A stretch of DNA of 64,000 bases from Chryseobacterium aureum (GTDB lineage Bacteria > Bacteroidota > Bacteroidia > Flavobacteriales > Weeksellaceae), in NCBI RefSeq assembly GCF_003971235.1, contig NZ_CP034661.1, forward strand, positions 1,550,001-1,614,000. The letters run 5' to 3'. Positions 17,847 through 27,260 of the stretch are shown here, in pieces. The position numbers and the translations under genes are program-made. How positions within the stretch are numbered: position 1 is the stretch's first letter; each line of letters opens with the position of its first letter. The notes below the pieces were generated by a model. The model was not told the origin of the DNA. It did not search any database and worked only from the letters and a program-made list of their open reading frames with translations.

Positions 17847-18357
17847 GACTTTTGATGTTAAAGTGATAATAAGAAAGTCTGTTTTGTATTTAAACATGTT
17901 GTTTACTCATGAATGTTCAAACAGTTTTATGGACTCAGTTGATGAAAATTTTTATATATCTATCAATTCCTATAATATGGATAAAAAGGACAGAAACCAG
18001 GGGTTCCTATCCTTAATTAATTAAAATCTTATTGAAAACAGATTTACTATTTATTGAGATTTTAATATACTCATTATTAAAGTTGAGAATCCTTAAGTTT
18101 ATTAATTTATCATGGTTTATTTTGGCTTTCCAGTCTTAATTTACTACTACTATGTTTTCAGATACCGGATAACAGCATTTGGTATAAATAAATACACTTA
18201 GCTGATCGCTATATTTTCCATTTTAAAATTTGCTCTATTTACAGTGAAATAAACTTTATGGATTTTGTGAATTCCTGATTATTATACTACAAAGATGCCT
18301 GTTTCAGTATAAAATGACATATATTTATCCAGAATAATCTTACATATATCACACCTT
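17847..18357. other. Intergenic region within the island
   Basis: This ~510-bp AT-rich stretch lies between the small MKTIHLF gene and the stop of the HMA-AraC gene. No ORF with coding character was found. Confidence 0.4.
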
Positions 18358-18918
18358 TTACAAATCTTCCAGATTCCCCAAACGCCTTTGCTTTAACAGC
18401 TTATAAAATGAAGGAGAAAGACCAGTAATTTTTTTAAATTGATTAGAGAGATGAGCTACACTGCTGTAGTTAAGTTTATAAGAGATTTCTGTAAGATTGA
18501 GCTCATCATACAGTAATAATTCTTTTACTTTTTCTACCTTATTAATAATGATAAAATGCTGCAATGTCATTCCTTTCACTTCAGAGAATGTATTCGCAAG
18601 ATAAGTATAGTCATACCCTAATTTTTCGCTTATATAATCTGAAAAATTTTCTTTTGGAAGTTCATCTGAATAATGAATCATTTCTATGACTACATTTTTT
18701 ATTTTTTCTATCAGGATACTTTTTTTATCATCTAATACTTCAAGGCCTGTTTTAAGCAAATTTTCTTTCAGAATTTGTCTTAATTCAACACTGATATCAT
18801 CCAATAGTTCTACAGTTCCTAAATCTACAACAGCATTTTTAATGCCCAGCCTTTCCAGTTCCTGATGGACAACCATTTTGCAGCGCAAACTTACCATGTA
18901 CTTTATATACAACTTCAT
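18358..18918 (-). CDS. AraC-family regulator with N-terminal HMA-like domain
   Basis: A 186-residue regulator. Residues 1-~75 follow the beta-alpha-beta-beta-alpha-beta pattern of heavy-metal-associated domains. At the position of the metal motif MxCxxC it reads M8-V-S-L-R-C13: the first Cys is Ser10 and only Cys13 remains. Residues ~90-180 are an AraC DNA-binding domain with two helix-turn-helices (NLTEISYKLNYSSVAHLSNQFKKITGLSPSFYK). It is divergent from the 19084/GH130/GT4 genes 165 bp away and is the best candidate regulator of them. What it senses is unclear. Confidence 0.75.
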   Translation of the reverse strand: MKLYIKYMVSLRCKMVVHQELERLGIKNAVVDLGTVELLDDISVELRQILKENLLKTGLEVLDDKKSILIEKIKNVVIEMIHYSDELPKENFSDYISEKLGYDYTYLANTFSEVKGMTLQHFIIINKVEKVKELLLYDELNLTEISYKLNYSSVAHLSNQFKKITGLSPSFYKLLKQRRLGNLEDL

Positions 18919-19083
18919 CGCCCTTACTGTTTATATCTGTCAATTATTTCATTAACAGTTATTTATCCAAAGTTAGTCTATTAAATCTGAAATATGTATG
19001 ATTTATACAACAAATTGAAAGACAATTGCAAAGCTTTCCTTTTTTAATGATTGAAATTTACAGGTAACAAAAAATATTTCACA

Positions 19084-19215
19084 ATGTCAAAAGAAAAAGA
19101 CGGAAAAAAGAAATCAGATAAAACTCCACCCGCAAAATCCGCAAAAGAGAAACGGGAAGAAAAAAAGAATAAACGAAGAGACAGGGAAAACGAAGCCCAA
19201 AATACCAGCAACTAA
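19084..19215 (+). CDS. Short lysine-rich charged peptide
   Basis: A 43-residue ORF, MSKEKDGKKKSDKTPPAKSA followed by EKREEKKNKRRDRENEAQNT. It is almost entirely Lys, Glu, Arg and Asp and likely disordered. The start is preceded by an A-rich stretch, and its stop directly abuts the ATG of the GH130 gene (TAA-ATG with no gap). That arrangement supports translation, with possible coupling. No function can be assigned; nucleic-acid binding is a guess from charge alone. Confidence 0.55.
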   Translation: MSKEKDGKKKSDKTPPAKSAKEKREEKKNKRRDRENEAQNTSN

Positions 19216-20244
19216 ATGGTATCCCTGAAAAAAGACGGAATTATACTCAGAAAAACGACATTAGACTTTGAGAGTGAAGGTGTTTTAAACCCCGCAGTTA
19301 TTAAGGATAACGGAAAAATACATTTATTTTATAGGGCTCTTGCCAAGAATAATTTCTCCAGTATCGGATACTGTATACTCTCAGATTATAAGACTATAGA
19401 AACCCGGTTGAACAATCCGGTTATCATCCCCGAGTTTGAATACGAAAAACATGGTGTTGAAGATCCAAGAATCGTAAAAATTGATCATTTGTTTTACCTT
19501 ACCTATACGAGTTATGACGGGATGAATGCATTGGGAACACTTGCAGTATCAAAGGACCTTACATCATGGCAAAAACAAGGCATTATTGTTCCCAAAATTC
19601 CATACAACAAGTTTAGATTTTTATCAGAATCCCAAGGTGAAATAGCAGAAAAGTACAGACGTTTCAACAAACTCCCGCCTACTCATACAAAGGATAAAGA
19701 TGTCTTCCTGTGGGATAAAAATGTGATATTTTTTCCAAGAAGAATTAACGGTAAGCTTTATTTCCTTCATCGCATAAGACCCGATATCCAAATTGTAGGC
19801 ATAGAAAGTATTGAAGATCTGAATCCTGATTTCTGGAAAGATTATTTCCTTCACTTTAAAGAACATATTGTATTGTCTCCCCGGTATGAGCATGAAGTAA
19901 GCTATATTGGCGGTGGATGCCCCCCTATAGAAACCGAATACGGATGGCTTTTGATATACCATGGCGTACATGATACCATTGAAGGATATGTTTACAGCGC
20001 ATGTGCTGCTTTACTGGATCTTGATACTCCTGAAAAAGAAATTTCAAGACTTCCTTATCCTCTTTTCAAACCTGAAGAAGAATGGGAACAGAAGGGAGAA
20101 GTGAACAATGTCTGCTTTCCTACCGGAGCTATCCTAGAAGGAGATACACTCCATATCTACTATGGAGCAGCAGATAAAAGAATTGCTGTTGCTTTTTTAA
20201 GTATTTCAGAATTACTTAAAGAATTACTACAGTACACATCATAA
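19216..20244 (+). CDS. Glycoside hydrolase family 130 protein (beta-mannoside-active)
   Basis: A 342-residue five-bladed-propeller-type enzyme. Family hallmarks visible are GVEDPRIVKI (residues ~75-84, containing the catalytic Asp region), GGGCPPIETEYGWLLIYHGV (~234-253) and the C-terminal IYYGAADKRIAVA. GH130 members phosphorolyse or hydrolyse beta-mannosides such as Man-beta-1,4-Glc(NAc) or beta-1,2-oligomannan. Phosphorylase versus hydrolase cannot be decided by eye. No signal peptide, so cytoplasmic. The GT4 fusion gene follows within 18 nt, making one operon. Confidence 0.87.
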   Translation: MVSLKKDGIILRKTTLDFESEGVLNPAVIKDNGKIHLFYRALAKNNFSSIGYCILSDYKTIETRLNNPVIIPEFEYEKHGVEDPRIVKIDHLFYLTYTSYDGMNALGTLAVSKDLTSWQKQGIIVPKIPYNKFRFLSESQGEIAEKYRRFNKLPPTHTKDKDVFLWDKNVIFFPRRINGKLYFLHRIRPDIQIVGIESIEDLNPDFWKDYFLHFKEHIVLSPRYEHEVSYIGGGCPPIETEYGWLLIYHGVHDTIEGYVYSACAALLDLDTPEKEISRLPYPLFKPEEEWEQKGEVNNVCFPTGAILEGDTLHIYYGAADKRIAVAFLSISELLKELLQYTS

Positions 20245-20262
20245 TTGATTATTCTATACAGA

Positions 20263-22557
20263 ATGTCAGACTTTAAAACAGATATCAACATGAATAAAAA
20301 TATAAAATCAGACGCGGAGGAAAAGACGAAAAGACGATCTGTACAAAGTAATAAAAACACAATTTATCATAAACCTGAAATTATCTTTATAAGTACTTTT
20401 CCTCCTAAAGTATGCGGCATTGCAACATATTGTCAGGATTTGATACAATCCCTCAAATTAAAATTCAGAGAATCATTTAGCATTATTATCTGCCCGATGG
20501 AAACGGAGGATGAGCATTATCAATATGAGGAAGATCCTGAATATCGCTTAAATACATCCGATGCCATATCTTATTTGGAACTGGCTGATAAAATCAACAA
20601 AAATGAAAATATTCAATTGATTATGCTCCAGCATGAATTTGGATTTTTTACTGAAGCTAAAAACGGATTACTGCTTTTCCTTCAAAATTTAGAGAAAGAT
20701 ATCATTATTACTTTTCACACCGTTCTGCCGAAACCGAATCACGAATTAAAAGAAAAAGTCATAGAAATAAGCAGTTTTGTAAAAACTATTATTGTGATGA
20801 CCGATATTTCTTCGGTTATCCTGACCAATGATTATGGTGTTTCATCTGATAAAATAAAAGTGATACCCCACGGCACCCATTTACTGCCATTTATCGATAA
20901 GATTTCACTAAAAGCGAAATATGGATTTATTGATAAAAAAGTTCTTTCAACATTTGGTTTACTGGGTTCGGGGAAAAATATTGAAACTACCTTAGAAGCT
21001 TTGCCTGAAATTATTACACAAAACCCCGATGTAATCTTTTTGATTATTGGAAAAACACATCCCGGTATCATTAAGTATGAAGGCGAAAAGTATCGTAATT
21101 TTTTGGAGGATACTATCAGGAGGCTTCATTTAGAAAAACATACTTATTTTATCAACCAATATCTGCCTTTAGATGAGTTGCTGGATTATCTTCAGCTTAC
21201 CAATATCTATCTTTTTACTTCAAAAGACAGAAATCAGGCAGTAAGCGGTACTTTTTCATATGCCATCAGTTGTGGCTGTCCCATTGTTTCCACTCCTATT
21301 CCCCATGCTCTGGAAGTACTAAATGAAGACCTGGGAATCATTATTGATTTTGAAGCTCCTGAACAGCTTGCTGCTGCCGTGAACACATTACTGAAAAATG
21401 AATCCGCACAGGAAAAATTACGATCAAATAGTCTGGAAAAAATGGCTCCCTCGGCCTGGGAGAATTCTTCTATTTCACACGCCCTATTATTTCAACAATA
21501 CAGCAAAGACAAAATGACATTACATTATACCTTCCCCATCATCAATCTAAGCCATATCAAAAATATGACAACGGATTTTGGGATGATCCAGTTTTCTAAA
21601 ATCAACAAGCCTGATATCAATTCCGGGTATACTTTAGACGATAATGCCCGTGCTATGATTGTAGCCTGCAGACATTACGAACTAAACAGAGATAAATCTG
21701 ACTTAGATTTAATCTCAACTTATCTGAATCTGATTAAGTTTTGTCAGCAACAAGATGGAAGCTTTCTCAATTATATAAATCAATATAAGGAATTTGCGCA
21801 ACAGAACTACGAAACCAATCTTGAAGATTCGAATGGTAGGGCAATTTGGGCATTGGGGTATCTTCTTTCAATAAAAACAATCTTACCGCAACAGTTTTCG
21901 GATGAAGCAGAGTCAGTGATTGAAAAAAGTATTTCATCTATTGAGAACATCCATTCTACACGTGCAATGGCTTTTATCATCAAGGGACTGCACTATCAAA
22001 ACTCTGAAAATAACATTCCATTATTGAAAAAGCTTGCCAATCGCCTGGTAAAAATGTATCAGCATGAGAAACATACAGACTGGCATTGGTTTGAAAGCTA
22101 CCTGACCTATGGAAACAGTGTGCTCCCTGAAGCTTTATTGTGCGCGTGGATCACAACCAAAGACGAAATGTATAAACATGTTGCCAATGAATCATTCAAG
22201 TTCTTGCTTTCTAAAATATTTATTAAAGGAGGCATCAAAGTAATATCCAACAAAGGATGGCTGCAGAAAGAAACGATTAATAATCCTGAATCAATTGGTG
22301 GTGAGCAGCCTATTGATGTTGCTTATACTATACTGACCCTATCTACATTCTACAAGGTTTTTAAGGATGAAAAATATTTACAGATGATGATCAATGCTTT
22401 TAGTTGGTTTTTAGGAAAAAATCATTTACATCAGATTATTTATAACCCTGCAACAGGTGGATGTTATGATGGGCTTGAAGAGAAAAATGTCAATCTCAAT
22501 CAGGGAGCGGAATCAACAGTCAGCTATCTCATGGCAAGGCTCTGTTTTACTAAATAA
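20263..22557 (+). CDS. GT4 glycosyltransferase fused to an alpha-helical toroid-like domain
   Basis: A 764-residue protein from the ATG at 20263; a TTG 18 nt upstream and an ATG at 20290 are alternative starts. Residues ~30-420 are a GT-B glycosyltransferase (STFPPKVCGIATYCQDL near the start; FGLLGSGKNIETTLEAL; SGTFSYAISCGCPIVSTPIP, the family 4 C-terminal motif). Residues ~430-764 form a helix-rich domain with LDDNARAM, LEDSNGRAIWAL and a final GGCYDG, resembling (alpha/alpha) barrel enzymes. The pairing with GH130 suggests mannose-containing glycan synthesis or turnover. No signal peptide. The acceptor and donor are unknown. Confidence 0.82.
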   Translation: MSDFKTDINMNKNIKSDAEEKTKRRSVQSNKNTIYHKPEIIFISTFPPKVCGIATYCQDLIQSLKLKFRESFSIIICPMETEDEHYQYEEDPEYRLNTSDAISYLELADKINKNENIQLIMLQHEFGFFTEAKNGLLLFLQNLEKDIIITFHTVLPKPNHELKEKVIEISSFVKTIIVMTDISSVILTNDYGVSSDKIKVIPHGTHLLPFIDKISLKAKYGFIDKKVLSTFGLLGSGKNIETTLEALPEIITQNPDVIFLIIGKTHPGIIKYEGEKYRNFLEDTIRRLHLEKHTYFINQYLPLDELLDYLQLTNIYLFTSKDRNQAVSGTFSYAISCGCPIVSTPIPHALEVLNEDLGIIIDFEAPEQLAAAVNTLLKNESAQEKLRSNSLEKMAPSAWENSSISHALLFQQYSKDKMTLHYTFPIINLSHIKNMTTDFGMIQFSKINKPDINSGYTLDDNARAMIVACRHYELNRDKSDLDLISTYLNLIKFCQQQDGSFLNYINQYKEFAQQNYETNLEDSNGRAIWALGYLLSIKTILPQQFSDEAESVIEKSISSIENIHSTRAMAFIIKGLHYQNSENNIPLLKKLANRLVKMYQHEKHTDWHWFESYLTYGNSVLPEALLCAWITTKDEMYKHVANESFKFLLSKIFIKGGIKVISNKGWLQKETINNPESIGGEQPIDVAYTILTLSTFYKVFKDEKYLQMMINAFSWFLGKNHLHQIIYNPATGGCYDGLEEKNVNLNQGAESTVSYLMARLCFTK

Positions 22558-23432
22558 TTAGTTTAATTGTTTTTCAACCAGCAGCCAACCCTATGATCAA
22601 AACTCTGATATCAGTCATTTATCTTCAACTCTGAAGAACTTAGGTTTATGATCTTTAAGATTTCTTCTTTTTCCAGCTCCAAATTTATACAATTATGGGC
22701 AAAATCACAGATTTTTTCCCTTTTATAAACATCACTCTCTCAGTAAGAAAAAGACTCCGGATACTAACAATGTGTGATAACTGCAATATAAAAAACAAGC
22801 TGTAATACATAGGTTATAAAAACACCATCTTGTACTGCATCAATTAAGGTATATTAAATTCCACGTCATGAACACAAATCATCATAAAGGTGACAAATCT
22901 TTCAAATTCCTGAAAACTGGAATTTACAGTCAAAATAAATTTATAACTTTCTTGCAAAGAAAATAAATATTACCACAGAATTGACGCATTAAAAAGTTAT
23001 GCTTAAAAATACCCTAAGAGCGTTAAAAATAAATGTATTATTTCTACTCCATATACGACAATAATAAATAGAATCACATGACTTGCAGCATATTAATGTA
23101 ATTTATTTAGATATACATTTACTGCTCATAATAGTTGTACATTCTCATTAGTACAATTGACTCTCCCATAAAAAGGAGGGTTTTGTTATATACACTCCTC
23201 CTAGGCATTAGAAAGGTTAATATGAGTAGGATAATTAAATAGGACCTTAACAAATTTACTATATAAGCCTTTCCAGGATATGAGTGTGATTATACTCTAC
23301 AGAAATCCACACATAACAGCGCGGGGATTTTTTATTTACACAGTTTTTTCGATTCCTTTTGCAAAATGTAATGACTTTTGTATGGGAAATTATAATTGCT
23401 ATCTGAGGGAAGAATGATAAAGTATAGAAATG
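22558..23432. other. Intergenic region with gene remnant and terminator-like hairpin
   Basis: This 875-bp region holds a decayed csbD-like copy with its leader (listed separately). Near 23161-23184 is a hairpin CTCTCC / GGAGGG followed by TTTT. Nothing else coding was recognised. Confidence 0.5.
22868..22966 (+). pseudogene. Decayed duplicate of the CsbD-like gene
   Basis: The frame reads MNTNHHKGDKSFKFLKTG and stops after 32 codons. It matches the start of the intact gene at 25490 (MNANHNNGNPSFKIPKDW). About 100 bp of untranslated leader upstream (CTGTAATACA.AGGTTAT, TTGTACTG) is also shared by both copies. After the match the rest of the gene is missing, so this is a truncated duplicate. 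Confidence 0.75.
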
Positions 23433-23672
23433 TTATGTTTTCTCAATAGCATAATTATATATTGTATCTTTACTTAGATATAAATACAATCTTGTCTTAA
23501 AAATTCCTAAAAATGTTTTTTTCAAGATATAAACACGTTCTATTGTATGTAGCTTTTGTAACTTATAGTCAGCCAGAAAACATTCTATATCATTTATATT
23601 TTTTCCAATTAATTGATCTTCTGATATAATATTCTGACTTTTATCTTGGAAGTAATATTTTTTACTAGTCAT
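23433..23672 (-). CDS. Small hypothetical protein
   Basis: A 79-residue ORF, Tyr- and Lys-rich (MTSKKYYFQDKSQNIISEDQ...), without signal peptide or membrane helix. A short hydrophobic strand pattern (YILKKTFLGIFKTRLYLYL) lies near residues 47-65. It is flanked by AT-rich noncoding DNA. No family was recognised, and it could be a fragment of a larger lost gene. Confidence 0.35.
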   Translation of the reverse strand: MTSKKYYFQDKSQNIISEDQLIGKNINDIECFLADYKLQKLHTIERVYILKKTFLGIFKTRLYLYLSKDTIYNYAIEKT

Positions 23673-23956
23673 ATTGATAAATAATTTTTATTTGCAAAAT
23701 ATTTTTTTGTTCAGAGTACTTCTTTTCAAACTTTTAAAGTATTGACTTAACCCAAGTTGTGACCCAATTTCTATGTTATCTCATTAGTTTTTATTTGATA
23801 TTTCAATATTTGGGCAATACCTTTATAATCATGAGTCTTCAAATGTTTTTTGTGGATTCATTTGATGAGATATATTCTATATCAAACATCATATCATATA
23901 AACTACAGATGGCCGTTTCAATATATATCAAGCTATAATGTATAACTTAAATAGTT

Positions 23957-25054
23957 TTATGGTACAATTGTAATAAAAAGATAAATTAAAAAAATAGCGA
24001 TCAATACAATTCCCTGCATGATATTAGTTCTGCCCGTTGCCAGTGAAACGGTAATAATAAAAAGCGAAAGTCCTAAAAGTATTGTTGATTTGATATCTAT
24101 TCCTAATGTCATTCTTATACCGGTTATTACAGATATAATGGCAATCGCTGGAATACTTAGTCCTATACTTGCCAAAGCAGAACCAAAAGCCAGATTTAAT
24201 GAGGTTTGGATCTGATCACTTTTTGCAGCTCTGAATGCAGCCAATCCTTCCGGAAGAAGAACAATACCAGCAATGATGATACCTACAAGAGATTTGGGAG
24301 CACCTAAAGAAACCACTATATGCTCAACATCCTTTGAAAGAAGCTTTGCCAATAAAACGACTATTCCCAGAGATAATATTAACAATACACAACTGATATA
24401 CAATTCTTTTCTGGAAATCACTTCATGATTATTTACTATAGGCTGATTTTTAGACAGTTTATTTTGTGGGGAAATGAAAAAGCTTCGATGTCTAAATGTT
24501 TGAATCATGGTAAATCCAAGATAAAGTCCTAAAGAAATCAAGGCGATAAAAAGCAATTGAAAGGACGTATATTCTCCTCCCAGATGACTTACCGTATAAT
24601 TGGGCAGAATAAGCACAAAAATAATCACAGAGGTAAGCGTAATGAGTGCCGTACTTACTCCCTGTAAGGTAAAGCTCTGTTCTCTATATCTTAAGGAACC
24701 TATCACAATACAGCTTCCAATAATTCCGGTAAGGATTATCATCACTGCAGCAAAAACCGTATCTCTGGCAAGAGTAATGGTTTCTAAACCTTTTGCTCCC
24801 ATCATGATGGAAATAATAAGCCCTACTTCTATAACCGTAATAGCAAATGCCAGAAGCAAAGTCCCAAAGGGCTCCCCCAAACGATGGGCAATGACTTCGG
24901 AATGATACACCGCTGCCAAAACACTTCCTATCAAAAATAAAGTAAGAATCACAGAGTAATACCCTGAAGAAAAAACAGAATTCCCAACATAGGAAACCCA
25001 CGCCAGGATAGGAACCAAAAACGTCCACATCCCTAAATATTTTTTTATATACAT
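23957..25054 (-). CDS. ChaA-type calcium/sodium : proton antiporter
   Basis: A 365-residue integral membrane protein with about 11 hydrophobic segments. Two CaCA-family alpha repeats are visible: HRLGEPFGTLLLAFAITVIE (residues ~57-76) and, in the second half, GIVLLPEGLAAFRAAKSDQI with LNLAFGSALASIGLSIPA. This arrangement fits ChaA / y4hA-type Ca2+(Na+,K+)/H+ antiporters in the inner membrane. It is convergent with the GT4 gene and divergent from the CsbD-like gene, within the island stress cluster. A role in cation or pH stress is inferred. Confidence 0.86.
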   Translation of the reverse strand: MYIKKYLGMWTFLVPILAWVSYVGNSVFSSGYYSVILTLFLIGSVLAAVYHSEVIAHRLGEPFGTLLLAFAITVIEVGLIISIMMGAKGLETITLARDTVFAAVMIILTGIIGSCIVIGSLRYREQSFTLQGVSTALITLTSVIIFVLILPNYTVSHLGGEYTSFQLLFIALISLGLYLGFTMIQTFRHRSFFISPQNKLSKNQPIVNNHEVISRKELYISCVLLILSLGIVVLLAKLLSKDVEHIVVSLGAPKSLVGIIIAGIVLLPEGLAAFRAAKSDQIQTSLNLAFGSALASIGLSIPAIAIISVITGIRMTLGIDIKSTILLGLSLFIITVSLATGRTNIMQGIVLIAIFLIYLFITIVP

Positions 25055-25489
25055 AAAAGCATTACTAATTTTACAATTGAATTACCCTCTGGAGAAAACC
25101 AACAGCTATATTTTCTTTTCAAAAACAGTCTTATTACTCATTTGAAGCAGACTAGAAATGAAAATATACCCGAAAATATTGAATAATGAAAAGAAGAGAA
25201 TATACCGGAACCAAGTGTCCGGATTACCAGTTCAATGTAGTTATTCAGCAAGATACAAATAATCAATCACTTATTTGGAATTATATATGAGTATTTTAAC
25301 TTTATAATCATTTCATCAGAGCTATCAGACCATTGATGTTGTAATCAGTCGTATATCAGATGGTCAAAACAAGTTGTTGTTTTCTAAAAGTGTGATATCT
25401 GCAACATAAAACAAATAATCTGTAATACAATAGGTTATTAAATATGCAACTTTGTACTGTAGCAATGAAGTTACACTAAAATTCACCTT

Positions 25490-25708
25490 ATGAACGCAAA
25501 TCACAACAACGGCAACCCATCTTTCAAAATTCCAAAAGACTGGAATTTGCAATCAAAACAACTGAAAGAAAAATTTTCAACATTAACAGACTACGACCTT
25601 AAGCTTGAAGAAGGTAAAGAAAAGGAAATGCTGGAAAGAATCGGAAGCAGATTAAGAAAAAACCGTGAAGAGGTTATCAATATTATCAAAGAAATCAATC
25701 TTTCATAA
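25490..25708 (+). CDS. CsbD-like general stress protein
   Basis: A 72-residue hydrophilic protein. The core WNLQSKQLKEKFSTLTDYDL, then EEGKEKEMLERIGSRLRKNREEV, follows the CsbD pattern (W..K..QLK.K...LT..DL....G..D.L...I). CsbD proteins are induced by general stress in many bacteria, but their molecular role is unknown. A decayed duplicate with the same leader lies at 22868. A hairpin terminator follows at 25773. Confidence 0.8.
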   Translation: MNANHNNGNPSFKIPKDWNLQSKQLKEKFSTLTDYDLKLEEGKEKEMLERIGSRLRKNREEVINIIKEINLS

Positions 25709-25772
25709 ATTGTTTTCAAGAACAGTTAAAACTTATGAAAAAGATATATTTATCAAAAGTTCTAACTGAAAA

Positions 25773-25810
25773 AAAGGGATGGAATATTAGACAGTTCTAT
25801 CCCTTTATTT
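25773..25810 (+). terminator. Hairpin terminator after the CsbD-like gene
   Basis: AAAGGGAT and ATCCCTTT form an 8-bp stem with an 18-bp loop, followed by ATTT. The T run is short, so it is a moderate candidate. It separates csbD from the cupin operon. Confidence 0.5.
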
Positions 25811-25852
25811 GCATACGATAGCTATTGCTCTTTCATCCTTAAACGAGCTGTA

Positions 25853-26191
25853 ATGAATCATCAAGAACTTGAGAAATCAAAAGTATATATTACCAGCAAT
25901 GTAGTTGAATATATTTCGAACTCCATAGTCAGTAAGACCATAATAAAAAAATTAACGGGCAATATCAGTGCTATATCATTTGATGAAAAAGAAGGATTAC
26001 CCGAAAGAGTTTCCCCTTTTGATGCTTTTGCACAAATTATTGAAGGTAAAGCAGAAATCATTATAGACGGAGCTACTTATTTTATGGAAGAAGGTGAATG
26101 CATAATTATTCCCGCCCATAAATCTCATTCTATAAAAGGAAATAAAAGCTTTAAGATGATAGTAACGATAATAAATAGCGACTATGAGTAA
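25853..26191 (+). CDS. Cupin-domain protein
   Basis: A 112-residue single-domain cupin. The core shows GLPERVSPFDAFAQIIEGKAEI and FMEEGECIIIPAHKSHSIKG, which correspond to the two cupin motifs. His96 and His99 of the second motif and Glu residues could bind a metal, but the first motif lacks the usual HxH, so a metal site may be incomplete. Its stop overlaps the next ATG by 8 nt. First gene of a small operon of unknown function. Confidence 0.8.
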   Translation: MNHQELEKSKVYITSNVVEYISNSIVSKTIIKKLTGNISAISFDEKEGLPERVSPFDAFAQIIEGKAEIIIDGATYFMEEGECIIIPAHKSHSIKGNKSFKMIVTIINSDYE

Positions 26192-26414
26192 TCTGAATAC
26201 TATATCAATTTTAACAAAAAAGATATTTAAAAAAACAGTTGAAATTCAAAAAGAATTTCCCGAACTGTATGAGCTTTTAAATGAAACCCCTTTATTTTTT
26301 TCTTTTGCGGAGAAAAATATCACGATCAGAGATCTGAAACAATATCTTATTTCTCTTATAGCACAGCAAAAGTCCTTTGAAAAAAGGACAATCCAAAAAA
26401 ATGATTTACAATGA
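26184..26414 (+). CDS. Small helical protein of unknown function
   Basis: A 76-residue ORF overlapping the cupin gene by 8 nt and the next gene by 14 nt or more. The sequence (KTVEIQKEFPELYELLNETP, then IRDLKQYLISLIAQQKSFEK) is helical and acidic. No family was recognised. Tight overlaps on both sides support real translation in an operon with the cupin gene. Confidence 0.55.
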   Translation: MSNLNTISILTKKIFKKTVEIQKEFPELYELLNETPLFFSFAEKNITIRDLKQYLISLIAQQKSFEKRTIQKNDLQ

Positions 26415-27219
26415 AATTCTAATGAAAAAGTTACCTAAGCATCCAAAGTACAAATTGGGACTCAGAAATAAAAAAAATATTTCAAGAAGAGTCTATTATT
26501 CACAGTTTGCTGCTTTATTCTATATGAGAAACACCAATATCTCTCTGGAAAGAGATGCAACAGAAATTCTTAGAATGTTAAAAGAATTACAGCAGCTTAC
26601 AAACAGATCAAGATTGATATTCAGTACGTACTGCAGCTTAAGTCAGCATAATCTTTGGCAGTCCGTTTTAGAAGATATCAGCAATAATATAAAATATATA
26701 AGAATACAGTTTGAATATATACTGGAGAATATTATAAAAAAAAATAAAATCAATTCAAGTATATTCTGGCAGCAAAACAAAACTTATACAAATGAATTGG
26801 AAGCCCATCATATAAAGCTTATTCAAGTGGCAGGTAAGATTTTACCAGAAGAAGAAAGATTATCATGGAAAGTGACCAATTGTAGTTTTTATGATGAGAT
26901 TTTTTCTTTACTGATTCCGCTTATTAGTATATGCAGACTTGAATTAGATTTTATAGAAAAATATTCACCTAAAATTTTTAATCAAACTATTATGGATATT
27001 ATTAAAGATATTCCAAAAAATTACACATTACAGGAAGCAAAGAAATATGAACATGAATATTTACAAGTATTAACGAACTACAGTCACGAATTCTACAGAA
27101 AAAATAATTTTTGGAACAGCTTATTGTATCTATTTTCAGGTGGCATGTATCCATTATCATCAAAGCGACCCGTACCCAAAAGATGGATCAACAGAAAAAT
27201 GAAAGAAAAACTTTCTTAA
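26401..27219 (+). CDS. Helical protein of unknown function in the cupin operon
   Basis: About 272 residues from the ATG at 26401 (MIYNEILMKK); an in-frame ATG at 26377 is also possible. It is Lys/Asn/Ile-rich, mostly alpha-helical, with no signal peptide. A hydrophobic stretch, FFSLLIPLISICRLELDFIE-like, lies near residue ~175, and an Arg/Lys-rich C-terminus RPVPKRWINRKMKEKLS ends the protein. No domain was recognised. Position between the cupin and MKTIHLF genes suggests a shared function. Confidence 0.55.
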   Translation: MIYNEILMKKLPKHPKYKLGLRNKKNISRRVYYSQFAALFYMRNTNISLERDATEILRMLKELQQLTNRSRLIFSTYCSLSQHNLWQSVLEDISNNIKYIRIQFEYILENIIKKNKINSSIFWQQNKTYTNELEAHHIKLIQVAGKILPEEERLSWKVTNCSFYDEIFSLLIPLISICRLELDFIEKYSPKIFNQTIMDIIKDIPKNYTLQEAKKYEHEYLQVLTNYSHEFYRKNNFWNSLLYLFSGGMYPLSSKRPVPKRWINRKMKEKLS

Positions 27220-27260
27220 TAAACCTATACCTAATTTTCATCTTATTAAATATTTTTCCA

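Noticed and set aside
23161..23184. Terminator-like hairpin CTCTCC / GGAGGG followed by TTTT
   Set aside because: Plausible by shape, but no gene ends nearby on that strand other than the GT4 gene 600 bp away; mentioned only in the intergenic entry.
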